This document shows positions 49,969 to 59,003 of a stretch of DNA of 64,000 bases, piece by piece (positions within the stretch are counted from its first letter, which is position 1; each line of letters begins with the position of its first letter). The stretch lies in contig NZ_CABHMS010000002.1 of assembly GCF_902167635.1 (NCBI RefSeq), positions 682,001 through 746,000 on the forward strand, written 5' to 3'. The notes under the pieces are model-generated. The model saw nothing but the letters and a program-made list of their open reading frames with translations, was not told the origin of the DNA and did not search any database. This stretch comes from Chitinophaga vietnamensis (GTDB lineage: Bacteria; Bacteroidota; Bacteroidia; Chitinophagales; Chitinophagaceae). The translations under genes and the position numbers were made by a program.

Positions 49969-51063
49969 ATGAACAACCGTAAGATATTATTTGTGATCAA
50001 CAGTTTGGGATACGGTGGCGCAGAAAGCCAGCTGCTGGGCATCATGCCCGCTTTCCTGGAGCAGGGCTACCAGGTGTCGCTGGTAACGATTACGCGGGAG
50101 CTGAGCCTGGCGGGCCGTATCGACCCGCGGGTGAAACATTTCAACCTGGCGGCCGGCGGACTGACCTCCATCGTGAAAGTGTTTCGCCGCTTGTTGAAGA
50201 TTGTGAGAACGGAAGCGCCGGATATTGTGCATAGCCACCTGTTCCAGGCCAACCTGCTGAGCCGGGTGATCAAGCTGCGCTTCCCGAAAGTGCGGGTGAT
50301 CAATACCACGCATTGCAATTATAACCTGGCTACCCGCCGTTACAATCCATATCTCATCTATCGCCTCACGCAGCGCTGGGTGGATTTTCATACAGCCGTG
50401 TCCGTGCCCGCACTGGAAGCCTTGAACAAACAACACAGTATCGGCGCCGCACGTTCCGCCATTGTATACAATGCGATTGATATCAGCCAGTTTGCGCCGC
50501 CGGCCCAAAAGCCCGCCGGTGAAGTGTTCCGCTGGATAGCGGTAGGCCGCCTCATCGAGCTGAAAGACTACAAAAACCTGTTCGATGCCCTGCAATTGCT
50601 GTTGCCTCTGAACGTGAATTTTACGGTCGATATCGCCGGCGATGGAGAACTGAAGCATGAATTGAAAGCACAGGTAGAACTGGCCGGCCTGAGCCGCCAT
50701 GTTAATTTCCTGGGCATCGTGAAAAATATTCCCGGCTTGCTGACTAACTATCACGCCTATGTGATTTCGTCGCGCAGCGAAGGCCTGCCGATGGCCTTGC
50801 TGGAAGCCATGTCTGCCGCATTGCCGGTAACCGGCACTGATGTTGGGGAGATCAGGTATATCGTGGAAGATGCCGGCGGCGGCAACATCGTGCCCGCCCG
50901 CGACCCGGTGGCGCTGTCTGCCGCCATGCTGCAAATGATGAAAATGGACAAAGGCCAGCTGGCCGCCCTGGGCCAGCGCAACGCGGACTTTGTACGTAAT
51001 AATTTCGAGAAATCCATGATCGTAAAAACATGGGAAGCTATCTATGAAAATAACATGTCATGA
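49969..51063 (+). CDS. GT4 family glycosyltransferase
   Basis: The 364-residue GT-B protein has NSLGYGGAESQLLGI at the N-terminus and the E-x7-E motif in ISSRSEGLPMALLEAM. The acceptor-side region HSHLFQANLLSRV is also typical of GT4. It is the second transferase in a row and overlaps the downstream gene by 4 bp (ATGA). Donor and linkage are unknown. Confidence 0.9.
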   Translation: MNNRKILFVINSLGYGGAESQLLGIMPAFLEQGYQVSLVTITRELSLAGRIDPRVKHFNLAAGGLTSIVKVFRRLLKIVRTEAPDIVHSHLFQANLLSRVIKLRFPKVRVINTTHCNYNLATRRYNPYLIYRLTQRWVDFHTAVSVPALEALNKQHSIGAARSAIVYNAIDISQFAPPAQKPAGEVFRWIAVGRLIELKDYKNLFDALQLLLPLNVNFTVDIAGDGELKHELKAQVELAGLSRHVNFLGIVKNIPGLLTNYHAYVISSRSEGLPMALLEAMSAALPVTGTDVGEIRYIVEDAGGGNIVPARDPVALSAAMLQMMKMDKGQLAALGQRNADFVRNNFEKSMIVKTWEAIYENNMS

Positions 51064-52427
51064 GTAAACAGGAAAACATCTATAAGGCCTTGCCCAATTT
51101 CCTGCAAAACGGATTGGTCACCTTATTCGATTACCTCCAATACCGCAAGCGGCATGGTGGTAATTACAAGAAATGGTATGCCTGGTATTTTCATGCGAGG
51201 GGCCTGTCGCCCGAAGCGCTGAAAGCCCGCCAGTGGAAGCTCTTGCAGGAAACCGTGCAGGATGCGCGCGAAAAATCTCCCTATTATAAAAAAATATTGC
51301 AAGGCATCCCCGAGAAATTTTCTCTTGAAGAATTTAAACAGATACCCATACAATCTAAAGAAGATATCCGGTCAAACATAGATGATATTTATACCATTCC
51401 CGCCGCAGGCGCGATCCTTTCCAAAACAGGCGGCACCACGGGAAAGTCGCTACAGGTAAGGTATACGCATGATGATATGCAACATCGCTTCGCCCTGCTC
51501 GATTTTTTCCGTGCGGATTATGGCTATGCGCTGGGCGATAAAGTCGCCTGGTTCAGCGGTAAGTCCTTGCTCACCCCGCGCGATGAAGCAAAGCACCGCT
51601 ACTGGAAATACGACTGGCTCTACAAGATCCGGTATTATTCTACCATGCACATCAGTCATCATACCATCAAGCACTATATCGATGACCTGAATCGTTTCCG
51701 GCCTTTGTTTGCCGTAGGCTTTCCTTCGTGTATGTACGAGATCGCCAAATGGGGACTGGCCAATAACTATCCGCTGAAATACCGCATGCGCGCCATTTTC
51801 CCGACGGCGGAAACTATCGTGGAAAGTGAAAAGCAAGTGATAGAAGCCTACTTCGGCGCTTTCACGGTGAATCAATATGCATCTTCCGAAGGGGCGCCCT
51901 TTATCCTCGAATGCAAAAATGGCAACCTGCACATGGAGCTGCTCAGCGGTTATTTTGAAGTGCTCGATGCCGATGGTAAAGATGCGCAGGAAGGCGAACT
52001 GGTAGTCACTTCTTTTACCACGCATGGCACGCCTTTGATACGCTATGCTATCAAAGACCGCATCCGCCTGTCGGATGCCGTATGCGGCTGCGGCAACCAC
52101 AACCCGCTGGTAGCGCAGATCCAGGGCCGCATCAACGATTTCGTGTATTCGGAAGAGAGAGGAAAGATCAACCTCGGCAATCTCTCCAATTGCGTGAAGA
52201 AAGTGCAGGGCGTGGTGAAATTCCAGGTGATACAGGATACCAAAGAGGCCATCCTCGTGAAAGTGGTGAAAGACAAGATATATGCGGAGAAAGATGAACA
52301 ATATTTCCGGCATGAACTGCGGGAAAGACTGGGAGAGCGGATCAGGATTGATTTTAGTTATGTAGAAGATATACCGCGCGAGAACAGCGGTAAATACAGG
52401 ATCGTAAAGCAGAATATCGTTTTATAA
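51060..52427 (+). CDS. PaaK/CapK-family adenylate-forming protein
   Basis: The 455-residue protein belongs to the phenylacetate-CoA ligase group of the ANL superfamily. The AMP-binding loop is TGGTTGKSLQV, and YASSEGAPFILEC and the C-terminal RINDFVYSEERGKINLGNL follow in the expected order. Members called CapK occur in many capsule loci without a proven reaction. It might activate an acyl group or amino acid for decoration of the polysaccharide, perhaps with the ATP-grasp protein. That link is inferred. Confidence 0.85.
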   Translation: MSKQENIYKALPNFLQNGLVTLFDYLQYRKRHGGNYKKWYAWYFHARGLSPEALKARQWKLLQETVQDAREKSPYYKKILQGIPEKFSLEEFKQIPIQSKEDIRSNIDDIYTIPAAGAILSKTGGTTGKSLQVRYTHDDMQHRFALLDFFRADYGYALGDKVAWFSGKSLLTPRDEAKHRYWKYDWLYKIRYYSTMHISHHTIKHYIDDLNRFRPLFAVGFPSCMYEIAKWGLANNYPLKYRMRAIFPTAETIVESEKQVIEAYFGAFTVNQYASSEGAPFILECKNGNLHMELLSGYFEVLDADGKDAQEGELVVTSFTTHGTPLIRYAIKDRIRLSDAVCGCGNHNPLVAQIQGRINDFVYSEERGKINLGNLSNCVKKVQGVVKFQVIQDTKEAILVKVVKDKIYAEKDEQYFRHELRERLGERIRIDFSYVEDIPRENSGKYRIVKQNIVL

Positions 52428-52436
52428 CATTTTAAA

Positions 52437-53588
52437 ATGAATGATATGTACAGGCAATTCTGGATCAGCGCAGTGCTGACATGTGCAGTGTATATCGGCT
52501 GCGAAGCGCAGCAGGCATTCAACTACAGGAAAATACCTGCGGGCTATATCAGTAAATCCGGGCTGGACGCTTATCGCAAGGAGGCCGACGGGATCGCAGC
52601 TACGGCTTTCGACCTCACCAGCGCCTTGCCGCAAGGCTATGTGAAAGATGGCAGCGTGGACTATACCGATCAGCTGCAAACGGCATTGAGCGCGCATACC
52701 AACGTAGTGATGCCCGATTTTCCGGTGATGGTGAACGACAAAGGCCTGCAACTGAAAAGCAATAGCAACGTGGTGTTTCGGCCACACTCAGCCATCATAT
52801 TACAGCCCACTGATAAAAAGAAATACGCCATCCTCAGCATCCGCGAAGCCGATAATGTGAAGGTTTATTTTCCGGTAATCACCGGCGACCGCGACCAACA
52901 CAAGGGCAGCGAAGGCGAGTGGGGCATGGGCATCGATATTCGTTCAGCCAACAACGTTACCCTTGTAAACCCGGTGGTATCCAAATGTTGGGGCGATGGT
53001 ATCTGCATCGGGCAGTCGGTGAAAACAAAGGTACCCAACAATATCAGCATCTATAATGCTGTAGTGGATTACAACCGCCGCAACGGTATCACCGTGGGCT
53101 GCGTGAAAGGACTGAAGATCGTGAAACCAGTAGTGGCCAACACTTCCGGCACCTTGCCCATGAGCGGCATCGACATAGAGCCGAATGGCAGTTGGGAGAT
53201 GATCGATGATGTGCTGATCGATCAGCCGCTCACTTTCAACAATGCCAAATGCGGGATCGTGATTGGCCTGAGCCGCCTGCCCGGCGCGCAACCCAAGGAT
53301 GTGAACATTACCATCAACAAGCATATGGATGACGGATCCAATGTAGGCTTCTGGATGGGCGGTACGGATGCTTCCTATGCGCAGGGCCTCGTGCCGCTGA
53401 AAGGCAGCATACAGGTGATCGATCCTGTCTGGAAAAATAATGCCACTCCATTCAGGGGAGCTAAAACATATGATTTTGCGCCGGTGAGCAAGTTTAAGAA
53501 CATATCCATCATGAAAGCCGGTAGCAACAACGAAGTAGAAAAACTGAAACGGCAGCAATCGAACAAGAAGAATCTGGAGATCGAATAG
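52437..53588 (+). CDS. Exported right-handed beta-helix protein in the exopolysaccharide operon
   Basis: The 383-residue protein has a signal peptide (about 1-24, AVYIGCEAQQ; possibly a lipoprotein via the Cys) followed by parallel beta-helix rungs (SANNVTLVNPVVSKCWGDGICIG, NNISIYNAVVDYNRRNGITVG). Such folds are used by polysaccharide lyases, hydrolases and epimerases. It starts 10 bp after the capK-like gene and is followed by a glycosyltransferase, so it probably acts on the nascent or exported polymer. I do not recognise a CAZy family. ATG 52446 is an alternative start. Confidence 0.8.
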   Translation: MNDMYRQFWISAVLTCAVYIGCEAQQAFNYRKIPAGYISKSGLDAYRKEADGIAATAFDLTSALPQGYVKDGSVDYTDQLQTALSAHTNVVMPDFPVMVNDKGLQLKSNSNVVFRPHSAIILQPTDKKKYAILSIREADNVKVYFPVITGDRDQHKGSEGEWGMGIDIRSANNVTLVNPVVSKCWGDGICIGQSVKTKVPNNISIYNAVVDYNRRNGITVGCVKGLKIVKPVVANTSGTLPMSGIDIEPNGSWEMIDDVLIDQPLTFNNAKCGIVIGLSRLPGAQPKDVNITINKHMDDGSNVGFWMGGTDASYAQGLVPLKGSIQVIDPVWKNNATPFRGAKTYDFAPVSKFKNISIMKAGSNNEVEKLKRQQSNKKNLEIE

Positions 53589-53614
53589 CCGGGATAAATT
53601 TTAACCATATCTGT

Positions 53615-54742
53615 ATGAAACTGTTTATTGTAGTGAACGTGGACTGGTTCTTCCTGTCGCACCGCCTCCCTGTGGCGTTAGCGGCGAAAGCGGCCGGCTA
53701 CGATGTGACCATTGTTACCTGTGATACCGGCAGGGCCGATGATATCCGGCGGCATGGCCTGGGCTTTATTCATGTGCCCTTTGAACGCTCTGGTACCAAC
53801 ATGAAACACGAAATGCGCTGTTTGCGTATCTTGTACCGGCTTTACAAGCGCCATCAGCCGGATGTGCTGCATCATGTCACCATCAAGGTGGCTTTATATG
53901 GCAGCATCGCTGCGCGGCTCACCCGCATGAAAGGCATTGTGAATGCGATCAGCGGCCTGGGATATAATTTCACCGGCGGCCGGAAAGGCATCACACAGAA
54001 AGTGTTGATGTCTATGATGCGCTTCGGGTTCAAGGGAGGCAACCGTCATTTTATTTTTCAGAATGAAGATGATGTGAATGTGTTCAAATCTTTGCGTATT
54101 GTTCGGGATGAAGATGTAACGCTGATCAAAGGCTCGGGCGTGGACTTACAGGAATTTACCTTCGACGGCAAACCTGTTCCCAACGGGCGTATCAAGGTAG
54201 TGTTGCCGGCGCGTATGCTGCGCGACAAAGGCGTGATGGAATTTATCAATGCCGCCAAGCTGCTGAAGCCGGAGCTGATTGGCAAGGCGGTGTTCATTCT
54301 CGCCGGCGATGTTGATCATGAGAACCTGGCAGCGATATCTGCACAGGAGCTGGGAGAGCTTACAGACGGCGACTATATCAAGTGGATCGGCTATCAGAAA
54401 AATGTGCAAGCCCTGCTCAAAGAATGCGATCTGGTGGTATTGCCATCCTATCGTGAAGGGCTGCCCAAATCATTGATAGAAGCCGCTGCTGTGGGGCGCC
54501 CGATCGTTACCACCGATGTGCCGGGCTGCCGCGAATGCGTAGTGCCGGAATATAATGGCCTGCTGGTGCCGGCCCGCGATGAGCAAGCTCTTGCGGATGC
54601 CATGTACCGCCTCATCAGCAATGAAGGGATGCGCGTGGCCATGGGCGCCAATTCCCGCAAATTGGCGGAACGTGAGTTCGGGGTAGACCAGGTGATCGCT
54701 AAAACTTTACATATCTATAAATCACTGGCAAAAGTATCATAA
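53615..54742 (+). CDS. GT4 family glycosyltransferase
   Basis: The 375-residue GT-B protein has the N-terminal VDWFFLSHRLPVALAA stretch and the HHVTIKVALYGSIAAR block typical of PglA/WbpX-like GT4 enzymes. The E-x7-E motif lies in PSYREGLPKSLIEAA. It is the third GT4 enzyme of the locus and probably adds the second or third sugar of the unit. It abuts the next gene without a gap. Confidence 0.9.
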   Translation: MKLFIVVNVDWFFLSHRLPVALAAKAAGYDVTIVTCDTGRADDIRRHGLGFIHVPFERSGTNMKHEMRCLRILYRLYKRHQPDVLHHVTIKVALYGSIAARLTRMKGIVNAISGLGYNFTGGRKGITQKVLMSMMRFGFKGGNRHFIFQNEDDVNVFKSLRIVRDEDVTLIKGSGVDLQEFTFDGKPVPNGRIKVVLPARMLRDKGVMEFINAAKLLKPELIGKAVFILAGDVDHENLAAISAQELGELTDGDYIKWIGYQKNVQALLKECDLVVLPSYREGLPKSLIEAAAVGRPIVTTDVPGCRECVVPEYNGLLVPARDEQALADAMYRLISNEGMRVAMGANSRKLAEREFGVDQVIAKTLHIYKSLAKVS

Positions 54743-55684
54743 ATGAAAGTACTCATCAGCGGATATAGCGGCTTCGTAGGAAGCAACCTGCTGCGTTATA
54801 TGCAGGACAAATGGGAAGTGCATGGCCTTTCCCGTAATGGCAATGGCACAGCGGGCCTGCATGCACAGGTAAGCTGGGAGCGGCTGTTGCCCGATGACCT
54901 GCAATCCGTAGATGCCGTAATACATCTCGCGGGCAAAGCGCATGATGTGAAAAACGCCAGCGACCCCGCGGCTTATTTTGAGACCAATACCAAACTCAGT
55001 CAGCGCCTCTTCGATCTCTTTCTCGAAAGCCCGGCGAAATGCTTCATTTACTTCAGCAGTGTGAAAGCCGCGGCAGACAGGGTAAGCGGCGAACTCACAG
55101 AAGAGGTGAAGCCGGATCCGCAAACGCCATATGGGCAATCAAAGCAACTCGCAGAAGCGTATATGCTTGGCCGTGAGTTGCCTCCCGGGAAAGCGCTGTA
55201 TATCATCCGGCCCTGTATGATCCATGGGCCGGGTAATAAAGGCAACCTCAACCTGCTGTACCAGTTTGTAAACAAAGGCATCCCGTATCCCTTGGCGGCC
55301 TTCGATAACAAACGGTCTTTTCTCTCGGTAGATAACCTCTGCTTCGTGATCGCGCAATTGCTGGAAGCTAATGGCAGCGTGCCTTCCGGCATCTACAATG
55401 TTGCCGACGATGACAGCGTGGCCACCAATGAACTGATCAATATCATCGCCGGCACTACGGGGAAGGGCATACGAAAATGGAACATTCCCCGTGGCATGGT
55501 AAAAGGCCTCGCTAAAATGGGAGATGTGCTGCGCCTGCCGCTCAATAGCAGCCGCCTGCAAAAGCTTACGGAAGACTATGTGGTTTCTAACCGGAAAATC
55601 AAACAAGCGCTGAAGATCGACCGGCTGCCGCTGGCCACTGCCGCGGGGCTGGCGCAAACGATCCGCAGCTTTCAACAGAAATAA
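54743..55684 (+). CDS. NAD-dependent nucleotide-sugar epimerase/reductase (WbpV-like)
   Basis: The 313-residue SDR protein has the motif ISGYSGFVGSNL at the N-terminus, AGKAHDVKN, and the catalytic FSSVKAAAD ... YGQSKQLAE (Ser, Tyr, Lys). The combination of this gene directly before a WecA-like transferase mirrors the WbpV-WbpL pair of O-antigen loci. There WbpV acts on the product of the 4,6-dehydratase WbpM to give UDP-QuiNAc or UDP-FucNAc. The exact reaction (4-keto reduction versus epimerisation) cannot be told here. Confidence 0.85.
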   Translation: MKVLISGYSGFVGSNLLRYMQDKWEVHGLSRNGNGTAGLHAQVSWERLLPDDLQSVDAVIHLAGKAHDVKNASDPAAYFETNTKLSQRLFDLFLESPAKCFIYFSSVKAAADRVSGELTEEVKPDPQTPYGQSKQLAEAYMLGRELPPGKALYIIRPCMIHGPGNKGNLNLLYQFVNKGIPYPLAAFDNKRSFLSVDNLCFVIAQLLEANGSVPSGIYNVADDDSVATNELINIIAGTTGKGIRKWNIPRGMVKGLAKMGDVLRLPLNSSRLQKLTEDYVVSNRKIKQALKIDRLPLATAAGLAQTIRSFQQK

Positions 55685-55686
55685 TT

Positions 55687-56640
55687 ATGCTCTATCTGAT
55701 CATTACATTGATACTGTTTGCGGGCCTGCAAGTGTATTTCAGGCTGGCCGATCGTTATAACATTATTGACAAACCCAATCAACGCAGCTCGCACACGGAG
55801 ATCACCATCCGTGGCGGAGGCATCGTATTCCCGCTGTCGGCGCTGCTCTACGGCATCTTCTTTCACCAGGTTTCTATCTACATTATCATCGCTATCCTCC
55901 TCATCAGTTTGATCAGTTTGATAGATGATATCCGCAGCTTATCCAACAAAGTGCGTTTGCTGGTGCACCTCAGCGCCGTATTGCTGGTGCTGTACGGCCT
56001 CGGCGCCCTGCAACACTGGCCACTGTGGATGATTGCCGCAAGTTGTGTGCTCATCATCGGCGTGATCAATGCCTATAATTTTATGGATGGTATCAATGGC
56101 ATCACCGGCGTTTATAGCCTGGTAGCACTGCTTAGTTTGTGGTACACTACTGTTTTCGTATATCCGTTCACGGATGTGAATTTCCTGATCTGTCCCGCCA
56201 TTGCATCGATCATCTTTCTATACTATAATTTCAGGAAGAAGGCCAGGTGTTTCGCCGGAGATGTAGGCAGCGTAAGCCTCGGCTGCTGGATCGCCACTTT
56301 GATACTGATGCTGGTATGGCAAAGCGGCGATGTCAAATACCTGTTATTCCTCGCGGTATATGGGGTGGATACGGTGCTTACCATCCTGCACCGCCTCTTG
56401 CTGGGCCAGAATATTTTTGAGGCGCACCGCCTGCATTTCTACCAGATACTTGCCAACGAGCGCAAGACGCCGCATCGCTGGATCAGCGTGGGTTACGGCC
56501 TCCTGCAACTCTTTATCAACCTGCTGGTGATCTATGCGGGCTGGAATACGGTTGTCACTTTTGTGGTGATCTGCCTGCCGCTGGCTATCATCTATGCAGG
56601 TATGAAAAACAGGCTGATGACAAAAACAGTTGCATTATGA
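55687..56640 (+). CDS. Undecaprenyl-phosphate sugar-1-phosphate transferase (WecA/WbpL family)
   Basis: The 317-residue membrane protein has about ten helices and the MraY/WecA motifs: DDIRSLSNKVR, NAYNFMDGINGI and CFAGDVGSVSLG, and the C-terminal HRLHFY block. It starts synthesis by moving an N-acetylhexosamine-1-phosphate from UDP to undecaprenyl phosphate. The donor is probably the product of the upstream CapD/WbpV-like pair or UDP-GlcNAc. Its end overlaps the acetyltransferase gene by 4 bp. Confidence 0.92.
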   Translation: MLYLIITLILFAGLQVYFRLADRYNIIDKPNQRSSHTEITIRGGGIVFPLSALLYGIFFHQVSIYIIIAILLISLISLIDDIRSLSNKVRLLVHLSAVLLVLYGLGALQHWPLWMIAASCVLIIGVINAYNFMDGINGITGVYSLVALLSLWYTTVFVYPFTDVNFLICPAIASIIFLYYNFRKKARCFAGDVGSVSLGCWIATLILMLVWQSGDVKYLLFLAVYGVDTVLTILHRLLLGQNIFEAHRLHFYQILANERKTPHRWISVGYGLLQLFINLLVIYAGWNTVVTFVVICLPLAIIYAGMKNRLMTKTVAL

Positions 56641-57164
56641 AGCAAGTAGTGATATATGGCGCGGGTGGCCACGCCAATGTGTTGGCCACTATGATCAAGG
56701 AGCAGGAAGGAGAGGTATGTTGTTTTTTTGATGATCAGGCGGGAGAAGGGGAGACGATGAAACCCTACGACCGGAGCATTTTCCCGCAGGCGGCCATGCT
56801 GATCGGGATTGGCAACAATACTGCGCGGCAGCGGCTGGCGGGGCATGTAGGACATGCCTTCGGTACGCTGATCGATAAGGATGCCAGTGTAGCCGTTGAC
56901 GTGAGTCCGGGCGAAGGCACGGTGATCCTCGCCCGGGCTGTGGTGCAGGCCAATGTGAAACTGGGCCGCCATGTGATCATCAATGCAGGCGCCGTGGTAG
57001 ACCATGACGTGGTGATAGAAGATTTTGTACACATTTCGCCCAACGCTTACATCGGCGGTGGCGCGCATATAGAAAAGGGAGTTGTTATCGGCGCAGGCGC
57101 GGTGGTGTCGCGGTTTGCAAGGGTGAAGGCCAATACGGTGGTGCCGCCGCTGACAGTGGTGTGA
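56637..57164 (+). CDS. NeuD/PglD-like sugar O- or N-acetyltransferase
   Basis: The 175-residue protein has the NeuD-type N-terminal domain (VVIYGAGGHANVLATMI) and a hexapeptide beta-helix (NVKLGRHVIINAGAVVDHDVVIEDFVHISP). The His in VDHD is the family base. It acetylates a sugar or sugar nucleotide. With the second hexapeptide enzyme at 44824, the polymer may carry two acyl groups. Confidence 0.88.
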   Translation: MKQVVIYGAGGHANVLATMIKEQEGEVCCFFDDQAGEGETMKPYDRSIFPQAAMLIGIGNNTARQRLAGHVGHAFGTLIDKDASVAVDVSPGEGTVILARAVVQANVKLGRHVIINAGAVVDHDVVIEDFVHISPNAYIGGGAHIEKGVVIGAGAVVSRFARVKANTVVPPLTVV

Positions 57165-57196
57165 TGACGGGAATTATTCAGATGTAATCTATTACA

Positions 57197-58753
57197 ATGC
57201 ATTTAACACATTGGGTGGTGGCATTGGGCTTGAGTTTTACCATGTCTTTCCTGAAAACCTATCCCGCAGCAGCGCAAGATATTCCATTGCAGAATCCTTC
57301 TATTGAAGGCTCGCCGAGGGCTGGTAATGTGCCGCCACCGTGGATCAGGGCGTATAAATCGCCCGATACGCAGCCCGGCTACTATGGTGTTACTTTGCCT
57401 GCATCCGAGGGCAGAACCTACGCAGGAGCCATCCATGGCCCTACCTGGCAGGAGGGCATCTCCCAGCAATTGTCTGTTCCCCTGAAGGCGGGTGTCAGTT
57501 ACCAGCTTTCTTTTGATCTTGCTTTTCCCGCCAGGTACGATACACTGGCGATGTGCGCCGGTTCTATGGCCATCTACGGCAGTAACAGCCCTACGGAAAG
57601 AGGGGAGTTGCTGTGGCAGTCGGGCGCCTTCACGCATGAGCAATGGCAACGTTATACCGTTACGCTTCGTCCGGCTGCTACCTGGTCGTATATCCACTTC
57701 CAGCCTTATCTCGACGGGACTTGCGGTTACAGCCGCTACACGGCTTGTTTGCTGGATCATATTTCTCCTGTGATATCCGTGGCGCCTACCGTACAATTGC
57801 AGGTGCAGCTTACCTGTCGGGGCCGCAGCACCGGCAAAGTGCTGGCGGTGGCCAGCGGCGGACAGCCGCCCTATACCTATCAATGGTCGTATAACAAGGC
57901 CACCACGGCGGGTATCGACCAGCTTCCGGAAGGAGACTACACCGTTACCGTAACGACTGCTACCGGCGCCAGCGCCACCGTCGCCACTCACGTTAACGGT
58001 TACACGCTACAGGTAAGCACTGCTAACAAACCGCCATCCTGCCATGGCGATCAGGACGGCAGCATCACGCTAACGCCGATCAACGGTGTAGCGCCCTATC
58101 TGTATAAACAGGAGAAAGACCAGGTGTTTCAGTCCAGCCCCGTATTCAGCGCACTACGGGCAGGCGCCTACGAATTTCAGGTCCGCGATGCAGCGGCCTG
58201 TGAGAACCGTACTGGCAGCACCTTACAGGAACCTGATCGGCTATTGATACAACAGGTATTCACAAAAGATATCAGCTGCTCCGAATCCATCGACGGGAAA
58301 ATTGCGGTGCAATTAACCGGCGGCACGCCGCCATACGCCTATAGCCTGGAACCAGGGCCCTGGCAGCCAGATAGTATATTCCAGCATCTCGAAAGCGGCA
58401 ACTACCGCTTCCGTGTGAAAGATGTTAACAGCTGCAGTACAACAGGCAGCGCTTCCATTCAGCGCATCGGGCGGCAATGCGCCGTATACGTGCCCACGGC
58501 CTTCACACCCAACAATGATGGCCGCAATGACCTCTTCCGCGCAAAAGTAAACGATGATGTTACCGGTTATCGCCTCGCGGTGTATAGCCGCTGGGGACAA
58601 CTCATATTCCAGACCAACAGCCCCGAACGCGGTTGGGACGGCACTTTCAAAGGAAGTCCCGCCGCCGCCGGCGCCTACGTATGGGTGCTCACCTACACCG
58701 ACAGCCGGCAGCAGGCGCGCAAGCAAACGGGGAGTGTGGTGTTGTTGCGGTAA
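57197..58753 (+). CDS. T9SS-exported protein with SprB-like repeats and type B (CHU_C) sorting domain
   Basis: The 518-residue protein has a signal peptide (about 1-27, AAAQD) and an N-terminal beta-sandwich (about 30-195, NPSIEGSPRAGNVPPPW). Three SprB-type repeats start near 204, 278 and 358 (each with a C-x-G/S-x3-G/D block and PPYTY or PPYAY). A C-terminal gliding-associated domain follows (from about 428: VPTAFTPNNDGRNDLF ... RWGQLIF ... GWDG). It should be secreted by type IX and held on the surface. It begins 32 bp after the last exopolysaccharide gene, so it may serve as a surface carrier or adhesin for that polymer. No catalytic site was recognised. Confidence 0.88.
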   Translation: MHLTHWVVALGLSFTMSFLKTYPAAAQDIPLQNPSIEGSPRAGNVPPPWIRAYKSPDTQPGYYGVTLPASEGRTYAGAIHGPTWQEGISQQLSVPLKAGVSYQLSFDLAFPARYDTLAMCAGSMAIYGSNSPTERGELLWQSGAFTHEQWQRYTVTLRPAATWSYIHFQPYLDGTCGYSRYTACLLDHISPVISVAPTVQLQVQLTCRGRSTGKVLAVASGGQPPYTYQWSYNKATTAGIDQLPEGDYTVTVTTATGASATVATHVNGYTLQVSTANKPPSCHGDQDGSITLTPINGVAPYLYKQEKDQVFQSSPVFSALRAGAYEFQVRDAAACENRTGSTLQEPDRLLIQQVFTKDISCSESIDGKIAVQLTGGTPPYAYSLEPGPWQPDSIFQHLESGNYRFRVKDVNSCSTTGSASIQRIGRQCAVYVPTAFTPNNDGRNDLFRAKVNDDVTGYRLAVYSRWGQLIFQTNSPERGWDGTFKGSPAAAGAYVWVLTYTDSRQQARKQTGSVVLLR

Positions 58754-59003
58754 GCGAAGGTTGTCTGGCTCAGGATTATAAGGATTGAAAGGATTACCAG
58801 GATTTTTTTATCAGGATTAATAAGGATTAACGAAGATTAATGGGAAGATCAACGAGGTTCCAGCCCTTGAAGCGCTCAAAGCGCTTCAAGGGCCTCTTCG
58901 CTTGAATCATCTTCGCGTTAAATCAGGAAAATCTTTTTTAATCCTGTAAAAAAATCCTGGTAATCCTTTCAATCCTTATAATCCTGAGCCAAACAATATT
59001 CGC
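58754..59003. repeat. Composite nested inverted-repeat element, copy C
   Basis: The outer arms (58754 to about 58838 and about 58931-59003) are inverted repeats with GGATTATAAGGATT and GGATTACCAGGATT units. The core contains AAGATCAACGAGGTTCCA and the 31-bp palindrome at 58863-58893 (loop CAA), the same as in copy B. It fills the gap exactly between two convergent stop codons (58753 and 59004). Confidence 0.9.
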
